DNA from: Brevundimonas sp.
GTDB lineage: Bacteria > Pseudomonadota > Alphaproteobacteria > Caulobacterales > Caulobacteraceae
Assembly (NCBI RefSeq): GCF_016463485.1
Contig: NZ_JAEMRD010000003.1
Location: forward strand, 1 to 64,000
Direction: 5' to 3'
DNA: 64,000 bases
A program made the position numbers and the translations under genes. The notes under the pieces are model-generated. The model ran no database searches. It was not told the origin of the DNA and saw only the letters and a list, made by a program, of their open reading frames with translations. Shown here piece by piece: positions 9,809 to 19,146 of the stretch (position 1 is its first letter; each line of letters opens with the position of its first letter).

Positions 9809-9901
9809 TGTCGCACGGACGCCGCCGATCGATACGCGATCCGGCGAGGCCCGGATAGAGACATCGATCGACGGCGCTTGCGCGACGCGCCGAAACCCGG
9901 A

Positions 9902-12220
9902 TCAGGTCCCGAAATCGAACCGCAACTCGACTCCGAAGAAGCGAGGCTGGCCGTACAGATAGGTGGCGACGCCGAACTGGCTGGTCAGCTGGTTGTTGGT
10001 CCCGGTGATATATTCTTCATCGGTCGCGTTGCGGACATAGGCGGCGGCACTGACGCCCGTGCCGTTGATGTTGCGCCAATCGGCCCGCAGATCGATCCGG
10101 GTATAGGCGTCGACATTGGTGCCCATGCTGGACAGGGCGACCAGGGCATTGCCGTTCGGCACGTTGGCCGGATCGGTCGCGATGCCGCTCTGGTAATAGA
10201 CGCTGGCCAGAGCCGACAGGTCGCCCATGCCTTCGGGCAGCGGGATTTCCACGCGGGGCGTGAAGTTCAGCTGGTGCTCGGGCGTGTTGGGGAAGCGGCT
10301 GCTGGACAGGTCGCCCAGCAGGGCATCGTTATAGCTGTCGTATTTGGCGTCGAGATAGGTGTATTGCACCGAGGCGCTGAACCAGTCGGTCGGGGCAATG
10401 GTCAGATCGAGATCGATCCCGGCGATGGAACCCGCAGCCGCGTTGCGCGTCACCGTCGATGCCGGCACGGTCGCCAGGTTCACGAACCGCTGGATGTTGG
10501 TGTAGTCATCGTAGAAGACGTCGGCCGCATACCGCACCTGCCAGTCGCCCAGGACGGCCAGACCCTTGATCCCGAACTCGTAGTCCGTGACTTCCTCGGG
10601 CTGGAAGAACTGGTCCGCCGGGTTGATCGCCGTGCCGTTGAAGCCGCCGCTCTTGAAACCCTTACGGACGGTCGCATAGACATTCAGATCCTGGCTGAAC
10701 TGGTAGTTGGCCGCGACGTTCCATGTCGTCGCATCGAAGCTGGCGAACAACCTGGCACCCGCCGCCGCGCTAAGACCGGTCGGGTAGGGCTGGAGCGGCG
10801 AGAACAGCACAAAGGTCTCTGACGGTCCGCTCGAGCGTTCGTCGGTGGTCTTGCGAATGCCGCCGGTCAGGGTCAGCTGATCCGTGACGGCCCAGTCGAC
10901 CTGACCATAGAAGGCTCGGCTGCCCGAGGACCCTTGGGCGATGTTGACGGCCTGGATCACGCCGCCGTTGGGCAGAAGGCCCGGGATCCGCACGAACTGA
11001 CGCGTGTCAAATCCGTAGACGATCGGCGTGTTGGAATCCTCGGTGAAATAGCCGATGACCCCGTCGATGTTCCCGAAGTTGAATTGGGCCTGGAACTCTT
11101 CGCTGGTGGTCTTGGTCTTCTTGCCGACCGGGTTGGTGACGTGCAGGACCGTTACCGGGCTACCGTCGAGGTCATAGGATTGCCCGGCTGTGAATCGACG
11201 CTGGCTGTAGATGTTCTTCAGCGTCAGGTGATCGTTGAGGCGCCAGGTGGTCGTATTGATCCAGCCCTGGCTGTCCAGCTTGATGAAGTCAGGCTCGTAG
11301 TTGGTCGCGATGGATCGCGGCCCTCGCGCCCTCTGGGCCGTCAGAGCCGTCTGCAACTGGGTATAGATCGGCTCATTCGAGAACGTCGGGGTGATGACCG
11401 ACAGCAGCAGGCCGGAACCGGCCTCATCGACCTCGACGTCCTGATAGAGCAGCGTGTTCTCGAACCCGTCGAACGGACGTGCCGTAATGCTGGCGCGCCA
11501 GGCCTGACGGTGCTCGTCATCCATCTGATCACCGGTCGTGACATTGTCGGTATAGCCGTCGCGGCGCAGCATCTGGCCCGCCACGCGGAACATCAACCTC
11601 TCGCCCAGGAGCGGGCCGCCGAGACCGAACTCGACGTCGCGGCGGCTGTAGTTGCCGACCCGGCCCAGCAGATAGCCGTTGAAGTCCTCGCTCGGCGCCT
11701 TGGGCGCGAACAGGATGGCACCGCCGGTGGTGTTCCGGCCGAACAATGTGCCCTGCGGTCCCTTCAGGACCTGGATGCCCTGCAAGTCGAAGATGGCGTC
11801 TCCGAACGAGGGCACTTCGGCAAAGTAGGGCACGACGCCGGGAGAATTCTGACCGAAGGTCTGACCCTGGCCGCGAATCGAATAGGTGATGTTGTTGCGG
11901 TTTGCGGTGGTGTTCTGAACACTGAGGCCCGGCGCGACCTGACCCAGGTCGTTGGCATCCCGGACGCCCTTTTCTTCGAGGATTTCCTCGCTCAACGCCG
12001 TTACGGCGATCGGCACTTCCTGCAGGCGCTCCTGCCGACGACGGGCAGTCACGACCACGTCGTCCACGGCCGATGCGGAATTCGGGTCACTGGATGATGG
12101 CGTAGCCTGCTGTGCGGATACCAGCGTCGGGGCCGTCAGGCAGGTCGCGAAAAGCAGACCTGCAAGGCCAAGCTTGCGAAGTGGGCGCGCGAAAGCGGCG
12201 CCGAAAGCGTGATCGTTCAT
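9902..12220 (-). CDS. TonB-dependent outer-membrane receptor
   Basis: The 772-aa receptor starts with a signal peptide (LGLAGLLFATCLTAPTLVSA). The plug domain opens VDDVVVTARRRQERLQEVP and contains LKGPQGTLFGRNTTGGAI. A long beta-barrel region follows, ending in FFGVELRFDF, with terminal aromatic residues as in outer-membrane barrels. It imports a substrate across the outer membrane using TonB energy. The track start at 12391 adds 57 unlikely residues. The ATG at 12220 follows a perfect GGAGGG site. It is divergent from the unusual hydrolase at 12504 and probably co-transcribed with the double GntR gene. Its cargo is unknown. Confidence 0.9.
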   Translation of the reverse strand: MNDHAFGAAFARPLRKLGLAGLLFATCLTAPTLVSAQQATPSSSDPNSASAVDDVVVTARRRQERLQEVPIAVTALSEEILEEKGVRDANDLGQVAPGLSVQNTTANRNNITYSIRGQGQTFGQNSPGVVPYFAEVPSFGDAIFDLQGIQVLKGPQGTLFGRNTTGGAILFAPKAPSEDFNGYLLGRVGNYSRRDVEFGLGGPLLGERLMFRVAGQMLRRDGYTDNVTTGDQMDDEHRQAWRASITARPFDGFENTLLYQDVEVDEAGSGLLLSVITPTFSNEPIYTQLQTALTAQRARGPRSIATNYEPDFIKLDSQGWINTTTWRLNDHLTLKNIYSQRRFTAGQSYDLDGSPVTVLHVTNPVGKKTKTTSEEFQAQFNFGNIDGVIGYFTEDSNTPIVYGFDTRQFVRIPGLLPNGGVIQAVNIAQGSSGSRAFYGQVDWAVTDQLTLTGGIRKTTDERSSGPSETFVLFSPLQPYPTGLSAAAGARLFASFDATTWNVAANYQFSQDLNVYATVRKGFKSGGFNGTAINPADQFFQPEEVTDYEFGIKGLAVLGDWQVRYAADVFYDDYTNIQRFVNLATVPASTVTRNAAAGSIAGIDLDLTIAPTDWFSASVQYTYLDAKYDSYNDALLGDLSSSRFPNTPEHQLNFTPRVEIPLPEGMGDLSALASVYYQSGIATDPANVPNGNALVALSSMGTNVDAYTRIDLRADWRNINGTGVSAAAYVRNATDEEYITGTNNQLTSQFGVATYLYGQPRFFGVELRFDFGT

Positions 12221-12329
12221 CGTTCCCTCCGTGCCGGCAACACCCTTGATGGGTGCTGGTGGGATGATCCCCCCGCCGTGCATTGAACAAATCAGTCTCA
12301 TATGTTCAGAAAGTCGGCAAGAAGATTCG

Positions 12330-12341
12330 TCTGATATCAGA
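12330..12341. promoter_or_regulatory. Perfect palindrome TCTGATATCAGA (candidate operator)
   Basis: This 12-base perfect palindrome lies 110 bp upstream of the receptor start and 163 bp upstream of the divergent hydrolase. It is the best example of a motif, TCTGA-NN-TCAGA, that recurs in other catabolic promoters here. The symmetry fits a dimeric repressor such as a GntR or TetR protein. Confidence 0.5.
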
Positions 12342-12420
12342 ACGGTGGTTTTGGAGACCAACCAAAGGCGGGTTGATATTGGGTCACCCATTCAACCTCG
12401 TTCCCACTAGAGAATAGTTG

Positions 12421-12432
12421 ACCGATATCAGA
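12421..12432. promoter_or_regulatory. Degenerate copy ACCGATATCAGA of the same motif
   Basis: The right half and centre (GATATCAGA) match the palindrome at 12330 exactly, while the left arm is changed. It lies 91 bp centre to centre from that site, in the same divergent promoter and closer to the plus-strand hydrolase gene. Two sites in one promoter would suit a protein with two DNA-binding units. Confidence 0.35.
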
Positions 12433-12503
12433 ATGACTGCATAGATGGCATCATCGGCCGCAGAGCCGGGACCGGATGCGGTCACACATTGGGAAGAACG
12501 CTT

Positions 12504-14597
12504 ATGTTGAATGTCGTCGATAAGCCGGCGCTGGAGACCCGCGGCTACGTCGTTCGTGACAGCTATTTTGGTGCCCCGTACATCGACCGGGACGAATGGC
12601 GCGAGAAACCCTACCCCCATCGCAACGTCCACGGGGGATTCGCAGACACCGACACGCGCTTTACCTTCTACTTCCCGGCCGAGGAGGAATGGGGCGGCCG
12701 GATGTATCATCCACTCGAAGGTGCCCATGCGGGACACGAAGAGGCCTTTGCCGGGGCCATGGGCGCGCTGCTGGGTGGTCTCGACATGATGGTCGGCCTG
12801 GGCGGCTATATGGTCGAATCGAACTCGGGCCATATCGGCGACGACATCGATCCGCGCGCCGGCATCGATCCAAGCCTGTACGGCTATCGCGCCAGCGTCG
12901 AGAGCGCGCGGTTCTCGAAATACGTCTGCAAACAGGTGTTCGGCCGCGAGCCGGACTACAGCTATGTCTGGGGCGGCAGCGGCGGTGGCCGCCGGTCGCC
13001 ACTGTGTCTGGAATATTGCGACGGCGTCTACGACGGCGCCCTGCCCTTCATGGGCGGCGGCAATGTCGAGCCCCACGGCACAAACTCGCGTGTCCGCAGC
13101 GAGCAGCCCTTCTCGTTCGGCAGTATGTTCAACGTCCAGCGCCTGTTGCGCGGCGACAAGCTGGACAGTGTCATCGACGCCATGGCCCCCGGCGGCAGTG
13201 GCGATCCCTTTGTCGGGCTGACCCAGCACGAGCGCGAGGAACTGGCCAACCTCTATCGCCTCGGATACCCGCGCGGCGACGAGTTCATGATCGCCAAACC
13301 CATGGGCCAGATCTGGCTGTGGTGTTCGATCGCCGGAATGCTGCTGGAGGAGGACGCGGACTATTTCGCGAACTTCTGGACCCAGCCCGGCTATATCGGT
13401 CACGATCGCCCCGAGGTGGTCAGGGACGACCTGATCGACGTCAAACTTCCGATCACCCGCATCATCACCGCCCAGGACCTGATGGGCGAGGAGTTCGCCG
13501 GGGCCGAGTATGCCGACTCCAAGGCGATGATCATGCTGATGGCATCCAGCAGCGGGGCCTGGGACCTGCCCGTCGCCATCGAGGTCAAGGGCCTCACCGG
13601 CGGCTACAGCACCGGCTGCGGCGTCAGGATCGACAGCGGTGCCGTCGCGGGCCGGCAATTGTTCTGCACCCGCGCTGTGGGCGACATCTGGTTCTGCGAC
13701 GGTCGCGCCGACGCCAACATCCTGCGCTTCCGAGGTGTCGAGGTCGGCGACAGCGTCCACCTGGACAACCACGCCTTCCTGGCCTTCTGCTACGCCTATC
13801 GACACCACATTTCGGAAGATCCGCTGAACGACTTCCTGCGCGTGGACGGTCAGCCGATCTATCCGCAGCACGGCGTGCCGGTGCAATCGCCGCTGATGGG
13901 CGTGCCCTATTCGGGACAGTACGAGGGCAAGCTGCTTTGGGTCCACCACACCCATGACGCCTCGCTATGGCCGCCCCAGGGCGTCATCTACAAGAGGGCG
14001 GTCGAAGAGGCGCAAGGGCCTGAAAAGGCACGCGAGAGGTTCCGTCTGCAGTGGACCCAGAACGCCGAGCACGTCCCGCCGATGCTGCTGCCGACCAATC
14101 CCAAACGGGCGACGACGACCTGGCTGATCGACTATATGCCCGTTATCGAACAGGGACTGGTCGATCTGGCGACCTGGGTCGAACAGGGCATCCCACCTGC
14201 CGAGACGACCTATGCCTTCTCGGACGGAAAGGTCACCCTGCCTCATTCCGCCCGGGAACGCGGCGGCATTCAGCCGGTCGTGGAGGTTACCGCCAACGGA
14301 ACCGTGCGGACCGACGTCAGGGTCGGTGAACCGGTCACCTTGACCGTCCACGCCGAGGCACCCGAGGGCGCAGGGACCTTCACCCAGGCGCATTGGGATC
14401 TCGACGCCAGCGGCGCCTATTCGCTCATGGCCGAAGTGGCACATGGCCAGACCGACCTGACGCTGTCGACGACGACCGCCTTCGACAAACCCGGCGTCTA
14501 TTTCGCCACCTGCCGGGTGCGGCTGAACCGTCACGGCGATCCGTCGGCCCGCAGGCAGGTCGAAAACCTCGCCTCGGCCAGGGTCGTGGTCACCTGA
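12504..14597 (+). CDS. Large putative alpha/beta hydrolase with C-terminal PKD-like domain
   Basis: I do not recognise a named family for this 697-aa protein. A nucleophile-like elbow YVWGGSGGGRRSPLCLEYC places Ser159 in a tannase-like setting, and GALPFMGGGNVEPHG follows. Residues of about 600-697 read as an immunoglobulin or PKD-like beta domain (VGEPVTLTVHAEAPEGAG, DKPGVYFATCRVRL). No signal peptide is seen. The ATG at 12504 follows GGGAAGAA, while the track's TTG at 12489 lacks such a site. It is divergent from a TonB receptor and followed after 105 bp by a tannase-family esterase, so a role in opening a related ester is plausible. Catalytic acid and histidine are not assigned. Confidence 0.6.
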   Translation: MLNVVDKPALETRGYVVRDSYFGAPYIDRDEWREKPYPHRNVHGGFADTDTRFTFYFPAEEEWGGRMYHPLEGAHAGHEEAFAGAMGALLGGLDMMVGLGGYMVESNSGHIGDDIDPRAGIDPSLYGYRASVESARFSKYVCKQVFGREPDYSYVWGGSGGGRRSPLCLEYCDGVYDGALPFMGGGNVEPHGTNSRVRSEQPFSFGSMFNVQRLLRGDKLDSVIDAMAPGGSGDPFVGLTQHEREELANLYRLGYPRGDEFMIAKPMGQIWLWCSIAGMLLEEDADYFANFWTQPGYIGHDRPEVVRDDLIDVKLPITRIITAQDLMGEEFAGAEYADSKAMIMLMASSSGAWDLPVAIEVKGLTGGYSTGCGVRIDSGAVAGRQLFCTRAVGDIWFCDGRADANILRFRGVEVGDSVHLDNHAFLAFCYAYRHHISEDPLNDFLRVDGQPIYPQHGVPVQSPLMGVPYSGQYEGKLLWVHHTHDASLWPPQGVIYKRAVEEAQGPEKARERFRLQWTQNAEHVPPMLLPTNPKRATTTWLIDYMPVIEQGLVDLATWVEQGIPPAETTYAFSDGKVTLPHSARERGGIQPVVEVTANGTVRTDVRVGEPVTLTVHAEAPEGAGTFTQAHWDLDASGAYSLMAEVAHGQTDLTLSTTTAFDKPGVYFATCRVRLNRHGDPSARRQVENLASARVVVT

Positions 14598-14702
14598 GTT
14601 CAGAACAACGAACGGGTCCAAGGCGACCCAGACTTTTCCAACGCCGGTGATGCGTCCGATCAAGAGGCGCGATGCCTGCGACAACGTCCAGGGAGAACAA
14701 TC

Positions 14703-16358
14703 GTGAGTCTATCTGTGAAATCCAGACTACTGGCGTGCGGCGGTGCCGTCGGGGCGCTGGCGCTATTCTACGGGTCATCCGCGTCCGCAAGGACGTGCGA
14801 GACCGCCACGGTCCAGGCCAGCGCACCGGCCGACACCACGATCACTTCGGCGACCCCGACGGCGGCCCCTGTGCCGCACTGCCGGATCGAGGGCTATGTG
14901 ACGACCACCAACCCCGGTCCGAACAAGGTCAATTTCCGCCTGCAACTGCCCGACACCGGTTGGCAGAACCGCTATTATTTCATCGGCATGGGAGGGGCGG
15001 CGGGATATGTGCCGTCGGATTCGCAGATCCCCGCCGGCAATCCGCTGGTTCAGGGTTTCGCTGTCGCCGGCACCGATACGGGGCACACCGGGCACATCCT
15101 GGACTGGAGCTTCCTGGCCGATCCCGCTCAGGCCCGCGACCACATCGACCGCGGGGCCCATGTCACCGCTGTCGCGACCCAACAGATCACGCGTCTCTAT
15201 TATGGCGTCCAGTCCTTCTATCGCTACACCTCCGGCTGCTCAGGCGGCGGGCGGATGACGACGGAGGCCATCGAGCGGCACCCCGAGGACTATGACGGCG
15301 TCCTGCTCGGTGCCCCCGGTGGTCGCAGCTCGGCGACCATGCTGGCCTTCATCAACGCGGCCCAGCAGATGGCGCGTGAGCCGGGTGCCTGGGTCTCGCC
15401 GGCCAAGTTCGCCATGCTGGACGCCAAGGTCACCGCCGCCTGCGACGAGATCGACGGTGCCAAGGACGATATCATCCAGGACCACACCAAATGTCGCTTC
15501 GACTTCGACACGGTGGCCTGCACCGACGGTGACAAGCCGGATTGCCTGACTCAGCCCGAACTCAAAAGCATCAAGGCCATCGTGGCCGGGCCCCGCAGTC
15601 CGGCAGGCCAAATCAAGGTCGGCTTTCCGATCTCCAACATGACCGTGTGGGCGGGCTTCATGGGCCAAGTTCCGCCCCCTTGGTCGGACGCCGCCACGGT
15701 CGAGAACATGGCGCGTTCATCGCCCGGCTATGTGATCGGCAGCTCGCTGGCCAAGGTCCTGTTCGGCCCTGACTTCGACGTCATGACCATGGACCTCAAC
15801 GACCAGGCCACGGTCGATCGCTGGTGGGAAGCGACCAAGGAGCTGGATTTCGGCTGGCCCTACAGCGCCAATCTCGCGCCCTATCGTGCCGCCGGCGGCA
15901 AGGTGCTGATGTGGAACGGGGTCAGTGATCCTTGCTGTATCGACACGGAGATGGAGCAATATTACGCCGATGCGGCTGTTTCGGTCGGCGGCATGGACAA
16001 CCTGCGCCAGTTCGCCAGCTTCTATAAGATCCCAGGCATGGGCCACTGCGGCTCGGGCACGGGGCCCGGCGATGCGCCCGACGTGCTGATGACCGAGCTC
16101 ATCAACTGGGTCGAGAAGGGCGAGGCTCCCGGACCCGTCGTCGCCCACCGCGGAGTGGATCGTCAGCAGCTGCTGTTCGCCGATCCCGCGACCCGGATGG
16201 TGTCCGGTGTCCTCGTGCCGCCGCCGACGGGAACCTCGCGCGATTTCATGCTGTGCCGCTATCCCGAGGTCGCCGTGTTTGATCGCTCCAAGGCCAGCGT
16301 ACCGAACGCCGTCTACGATGCCGCCAACTGGACCTGCCAGGCCCCGCCACGCACCTGA
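14703..16358 (+). CDS. Tannase / feruloyl esterase family protein, exported
   Basis: The 551-aa protein has a Sec-type signal peptide (LLACGGAVGALALFYGSSASA). The complete CS-D-HC catalytic arrangement of the tannase family is visible: Cys179-Ser180 in SGCSGGGRM, Asp409 in GVSDPCC and His448-Cys449 in GMGHCGSGTG. Such enzymes hydrolyse galloyl, feruloyl or other aromatic esters outside the cytoplasm. It starts at a GTG behind AGGGAGAAC. The preceding hydrolase gene lies 105 bp upstream and both are probably one transcript. Exact ester unknown. Confidence 0.85.
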   Translation: MSLSVKSRLLACGGAVGALALFYGSSASARTCETATVQASAPADTTITSATPTAAPVPHCRIEGYVTTTNPGPNKVNFRLQLPDTGWQNRYYFIGMGGAAGYVPSDSQIPAGNPLVQGFAVAGTDTGHTGHILDWSFLADPAQARDHIDRGAHVTAVATQQITRLYYGVQSFYRYTSGCSGGGRMTTEAIERHPEDYDGVLLGAPGGRSSATMLAFINAAQQMAREPGAWVSPAKFAMLDAKVTAACDEIDGAKDDIIQDHTKCRFDFDTVACTDGDKPDCLTQPELKSIKAIVAGPRSPAGQIKVGFPISNMTVWAGFMGQVPPPWSDAATVENMARSSPGYVIGSSLAKVLFGPDFDVMTMDLNDQATVDRWWEATKELDFGWPYSANLAPYRAAGGKVLMWNGVSDPCCIDTEMEQYYADAAVSVGGMDNLRQFASFYKIPGMGHCGSGTGPGDAPDVLMTELINWVEKGEAPGPVVAHRGVDRQQLLFADPATRMVSGVLVPPPTGTSRDFMLCRYPEVAVFDRSKASVPNAVYDAANWTCQAPPRT

Positions 16359-16379
16359 CAGAACCAAGGCCCGACCTGG

Positions 16380-16409
16380 GACGCCGCTCCACCTGCATGG
16401 GGCGGCGTC
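16380..16409. terminator. Hairpin between convergent tannase and TetR genes
   Basis: GACGCCGCTCC and GGGGCGGCGTC can pair over 11 positions with one G-T wobble and an 8-base loop. The T-tail is weak (TTCG). Its place between two gene ends supports a terminator. Confidence 0.55.
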
Positions 16410-16421
16410 TTCGTATCCGGA

Positions 16422-17093
16422 TCAGCTTGCGTCGGCCTTGCGGAAATCGGCTCGGGCCTCGGTCGAGAACGGGCAGGTCAGCACGGCCAGAGCCGCCTCG
16501 AACACGTCACTGCAATACTGGTCGGTACTGGCATAGCCGGCCGGCGAAAGCTTGAGCTTGCCGCCCAGTTCGGAAATGCCGTTTAGAAAAACGCTGGCGC
16601 TCAGTGCAAGGCGGCGACGAAAAACATCGGGCTCGAGATGCGAAAGCGATTCGCTGAGTTTGCTGCGGATCTCGGTCGAGGCCGGAGAGATATCGGTCGA
16701 ACGCACGAACGGATGCTGTTCCGGATCCAGATGCATGACGGCCAGGGTGAAGCGCGCATAGTCCTTCATGTCCTGTGCCTCCAACACGGTCACCAAGGGC
16801 GAGAACAGGCAACTCAACATCCGCGCCACGCTGAAATCATTCTCGGCCCGGGCCGCGTCGAGCAGGCTCTGGCGATGGGCCTCCATGGCCGGAAGCCGCA
16901 TCTCCGACACCGCCTGGATCAGGCCGAGCTTGGACCCGAAATGATGCTGGACGACATAGTTGTTGGCCTGGCCGGCGGCGGTGGCCAGTTGGCGCAGCGA
17001 CACCCCATCCAGACCGTGCTGACCGTACAGCCGTTCCGCCGCCAGCATCAGCTTCTTGGCGGTCTTCGGATACTCGTGAAACAGTCTTGCCAT
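16422..17093 (-). CDS. TetR-family transcriptional regulator
   Basis: The 223-aa regulator has an N-terminal helix-turn-helix DGVSLRQLATAAGQANNYVV followed by HHFGSKLGL at about residues 30-60 and a helical C-terminal domain. The start at 17093 (MARLFHEYPKTAKKLM) is preferred over the track start at 17111, but both are possible. It converges on the tannase gene and is divergent from the esterase at 17431, so one of these operons is its likely target. The NNYVVQHHFGSK wording is typical of TetR proteins in steroid and aromatic catabolic loci, but the ligand is unknown. Confidence 0.85.
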   Translation of the reverse strand: MARLFHEYPKTAKKLMLAAERLYGQHGLDGVSLRQLATAAGQANNYVVQHHFGSKLGLIQAVSEMRLPAMEAHRQSLLDAARAENDFSVARMLSCLFSPLVTVLEAQDMKDYARFTLAVMHLDPEQHPFVRSTDISPASTEIRSKLSESLSHLEPDVFRRRLALSASVFLNGISELGGKLKLSPAGYASTDQYCSDVFEAALAVLTCPFSTEARADFRKADAS

Positions 17094-17430
17094 CTGCGGT
17101 CCATGCCCCACTGCCGCACAAAATAAAAGCAGACGATCCCGCGAGAAATTAGAGACGATCGCTGCCGATCCGGTTTAAGGCGCTTGACTTATACAGGCGT
17201 TCGTCCTCAGATGCAGCGGGGCATTTCGAGCGGCAGCAAAGGCAAACGCCGCTTGATCAGACCTCGAAAAAGCAGTCGTCGGCGCGTCGCCGTACGACGC
17301 GGGAGTGGAAACGCAGTCATCACCGTTCTCACCCGCTTTGCGGCGCGGTCGGCCATGCCGACTCTTCGACAAAGCGTGAGGCGGACCACCAGCAACGAGA
17401 TCCCTGGGGTCTCCGGGAAACAGGTTCGGC
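17094..17430. other. 337-bp divergent intergenic region
   Basis: No credible gene is seen here. The region separates the TetR gene from the esterase at 17431 and must hold both promoters. It contains CTTGACTTAT at 17183, which could be a -35 element (TTGACT) with TCAGAT 17 bases on. The identical 10-mer occurs before the TonB receptor at 21143. No copy of the TCTGA-NN-TCAGA palindrome was found here. Confidence 0.5.
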
Positions 17431-19095
17431 ATGTCTAATCTCCTCGCACTCAGCGGCGCCGCATCGGCGTCGGCCGCGGTCATCCTCGCCGCCGTACTCG
17501 CCGTGGCCCTGCCGCCGCCCCCTGCACAGGCCCAGGACGCGGCACCCATCGTTGCGACCCCCGAAGGCCAGCTTCAGGGTGTACCATCCAAGGGCGTATT
17601 GTCGTTCCTCGGCGTCCACTATGGAGCCGATACAGGCGGCGCGAACCGCTTCCTGCCGCCAGCCGCGCCACCGGCCTGGGGCGGAGTTCGGGTCGCTGAC
17701 CGCATGGGTGATCGGTGCCCACAGCCCCCCGTGAACATGCCGCCGGAGATGGCGAGCGTCCTGTCGTTCTCCGACTTGCCGACCAGCGAGGATTGTCTGG
17801 TCCTGAACCTGTGGACCCCGGCGGTCGCCGACAACGCAAAACGTCCGGTCATGGTCTGGCTGCACGGCGGTGGCTTCTTCCTCGGCAGCGGCGGCGACAA
17901 ATATTACGAGGGCAGCAATCTGTCGCGCGGTCAGGATGTTGTGGTCGTCACCCTGAACCACCGCCTGAACGTGTTCGGCTATCTTGAACTCGGACCAGAG
18001 GCCGGACCTCAGTACGCGGACTCGAACCTGGCGGGCATGCTCGACATCGTGGCGGCTCTGAAATGGGTCAAGGCCAATATCGCATCCTTCGGCGGTGACC
18101 CCGACAACGTTACCATCTTCGGCCAGTCGGGCGGCGGCTCCAAGGTCAGCACCCTGCTGGCCATGCCGTCGGCCCAGGGCCTGTTCCACAAGGCAATCAT
18201 CCAGAGCGGCGCGGCCGTGAAGGTCGGCACGGTCGAGGCCGCGACCGCCACGCGTGACAAGCTGTTCACCCAGCTGGGTCTTCAGGTCGGGGACATCGCG
18301 GCTCTGCGAGCCCTCCCGACCGACACCCTGATGAAGGCAGGCGCCCGCGCCGGACTGCTGGCCTATATGCCCGCCGTCGACGGCGAGACATTGCCGACCA
18401 ATCCGTTCGATCCGGTCGGTTCACCGCTCTCGGCCAATGTTCCGATCATGGTCGGCTCGACCAAGGACGAGGCCACGAATGTGGTCCTCAGCGATCCGAC
18501 CTGGCAGACGATGACCGAGGCCGATCTGACCACGCGCGTCGGCGGCATGGTCGGCCCGGCCGAGGCGGCCAACACCATCGCCCTGTACCGCGCCCAGGCC
18601 CCGAACGACCGGCCGATGCACCTCTACACCAGCGTCATGACGGACATGATGTTCACGTGGAGCTCGATCACACTGGCCGAGCGCAAATATGCCCAGCAGG
18701 CCGCGCCGGTCTTCATGTACAAGATCGACTGGAACTCGCCTGTGCTGGGCGGCAAGCTCAGGTCGCCCCACGCGGTCGAACTGCCCTTCATCTTCGACAA
18801 CGTCGATGTCTCTGCCGGCCTGGTTGGCGCAGGCCCCGAGCAGAACGCGATGGCGGACCTGATGAGCGCCACCTTCGCCGCCTTCGCCCGCACCGGCAAT
18901 CCCTCGATCCCCGGCGCACCCGCCTGGCCGGCCTATACGCCGCAGACACGCGAGACCTTCATCTACGACGTCCCTCCGACCGTTGTCGCCGATCCCAACA
19001 GCCAGCTCAGGGCCTATTGGGCCGCCCGCGCCGCCCAGCCTCAACCGGCCGAGTCCCCGATCCAGGGCGTCATGGACGGAAAGAAGTTTGAATAG
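17431..19095 (+). CDS. Exported carboxylesterase type B
   Basis: The 554-aa protein has a Sec signal peptide (ASAAVILAAVLAVALPPP, cut near AQAQ). Carboxylesterase features are the oxyanion motif WLHGGGFFLGSGG, nucleophile Ser233 in FGQSGGGS, Glu in GSTKDEATN and His in SPHAVELPFIF. As in the esterase at 6799 the elbow is GQSGG. The two are diverged paralogues, one using Tat export and one Sec. It leads a plus-strand group with an SDR 51 bp and an epoxide-hydrolase-like gene about 890 bp downstream. It likely hydrolyses an ester in the periplasm. Confidence 0.87.
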   Translation: MSNLLALSGAASASAAVILAAVLAVALPPPPAQAQDAAPIVATPEGQLQGVPSKGVLSFLGVHYGADTGGANRFLPPAAPPAWGGVRVADRMGDRCPQPPVNMPPEMASVLSFSDLPTSEDCLVLNLWTPAVADNAKRPVMVWLHGGGFFLGSGGDKYYEGSNLSRGQDVVVVTLNHRLNVFGYLELGPEAGPQYADSNLAGMLDIVAALKWVKANIASFGGDPDNVTIFGQSGGGSKVSTLLAMPSAQGLFHKAIIQSGAAVKVGTVEAATATRDKLFTQLGLQVGDIAALRALPTDTLMKAGARAGLLAYMPAVDGETLPTNPFDPVGSPLSANVPIMVGSTKDEATNVVLSDPTWQTMTEADLTTRVGGMVGPAEAANTIALYRAQAPNDRPMHLYTSVMTDMMFTWSSITLAERKYAQQAAPVFMYKIDWNSPVLGGKLRSPHAVELPFIFDNVDVSAGLVGAGPEQNAMADLMSATFAAFARTGNPSIPGAPAWPAYTPQTRETFIYDVPPTVVADPNSQLRAYWAARAAQPQPAESPIQGVMDGKKFE

Positions 19096-19146
19096 CCGCC
19101 CTCTCCCCGAGAACGCCCGACCGACCCCTGTGAACGGAACAACAGC

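Noticed and set aside
10934-12097. 387-aa plus-strand ORF inside the TonB gene
   Set aside because: It is the complement of the receptor coding sequence.
12384-13955. 523-aa minus-strand ORF
   Set aside because: It mirrors the plus-strand hydrolase at 12504. Its sequence has shadow-like composition and no domain.
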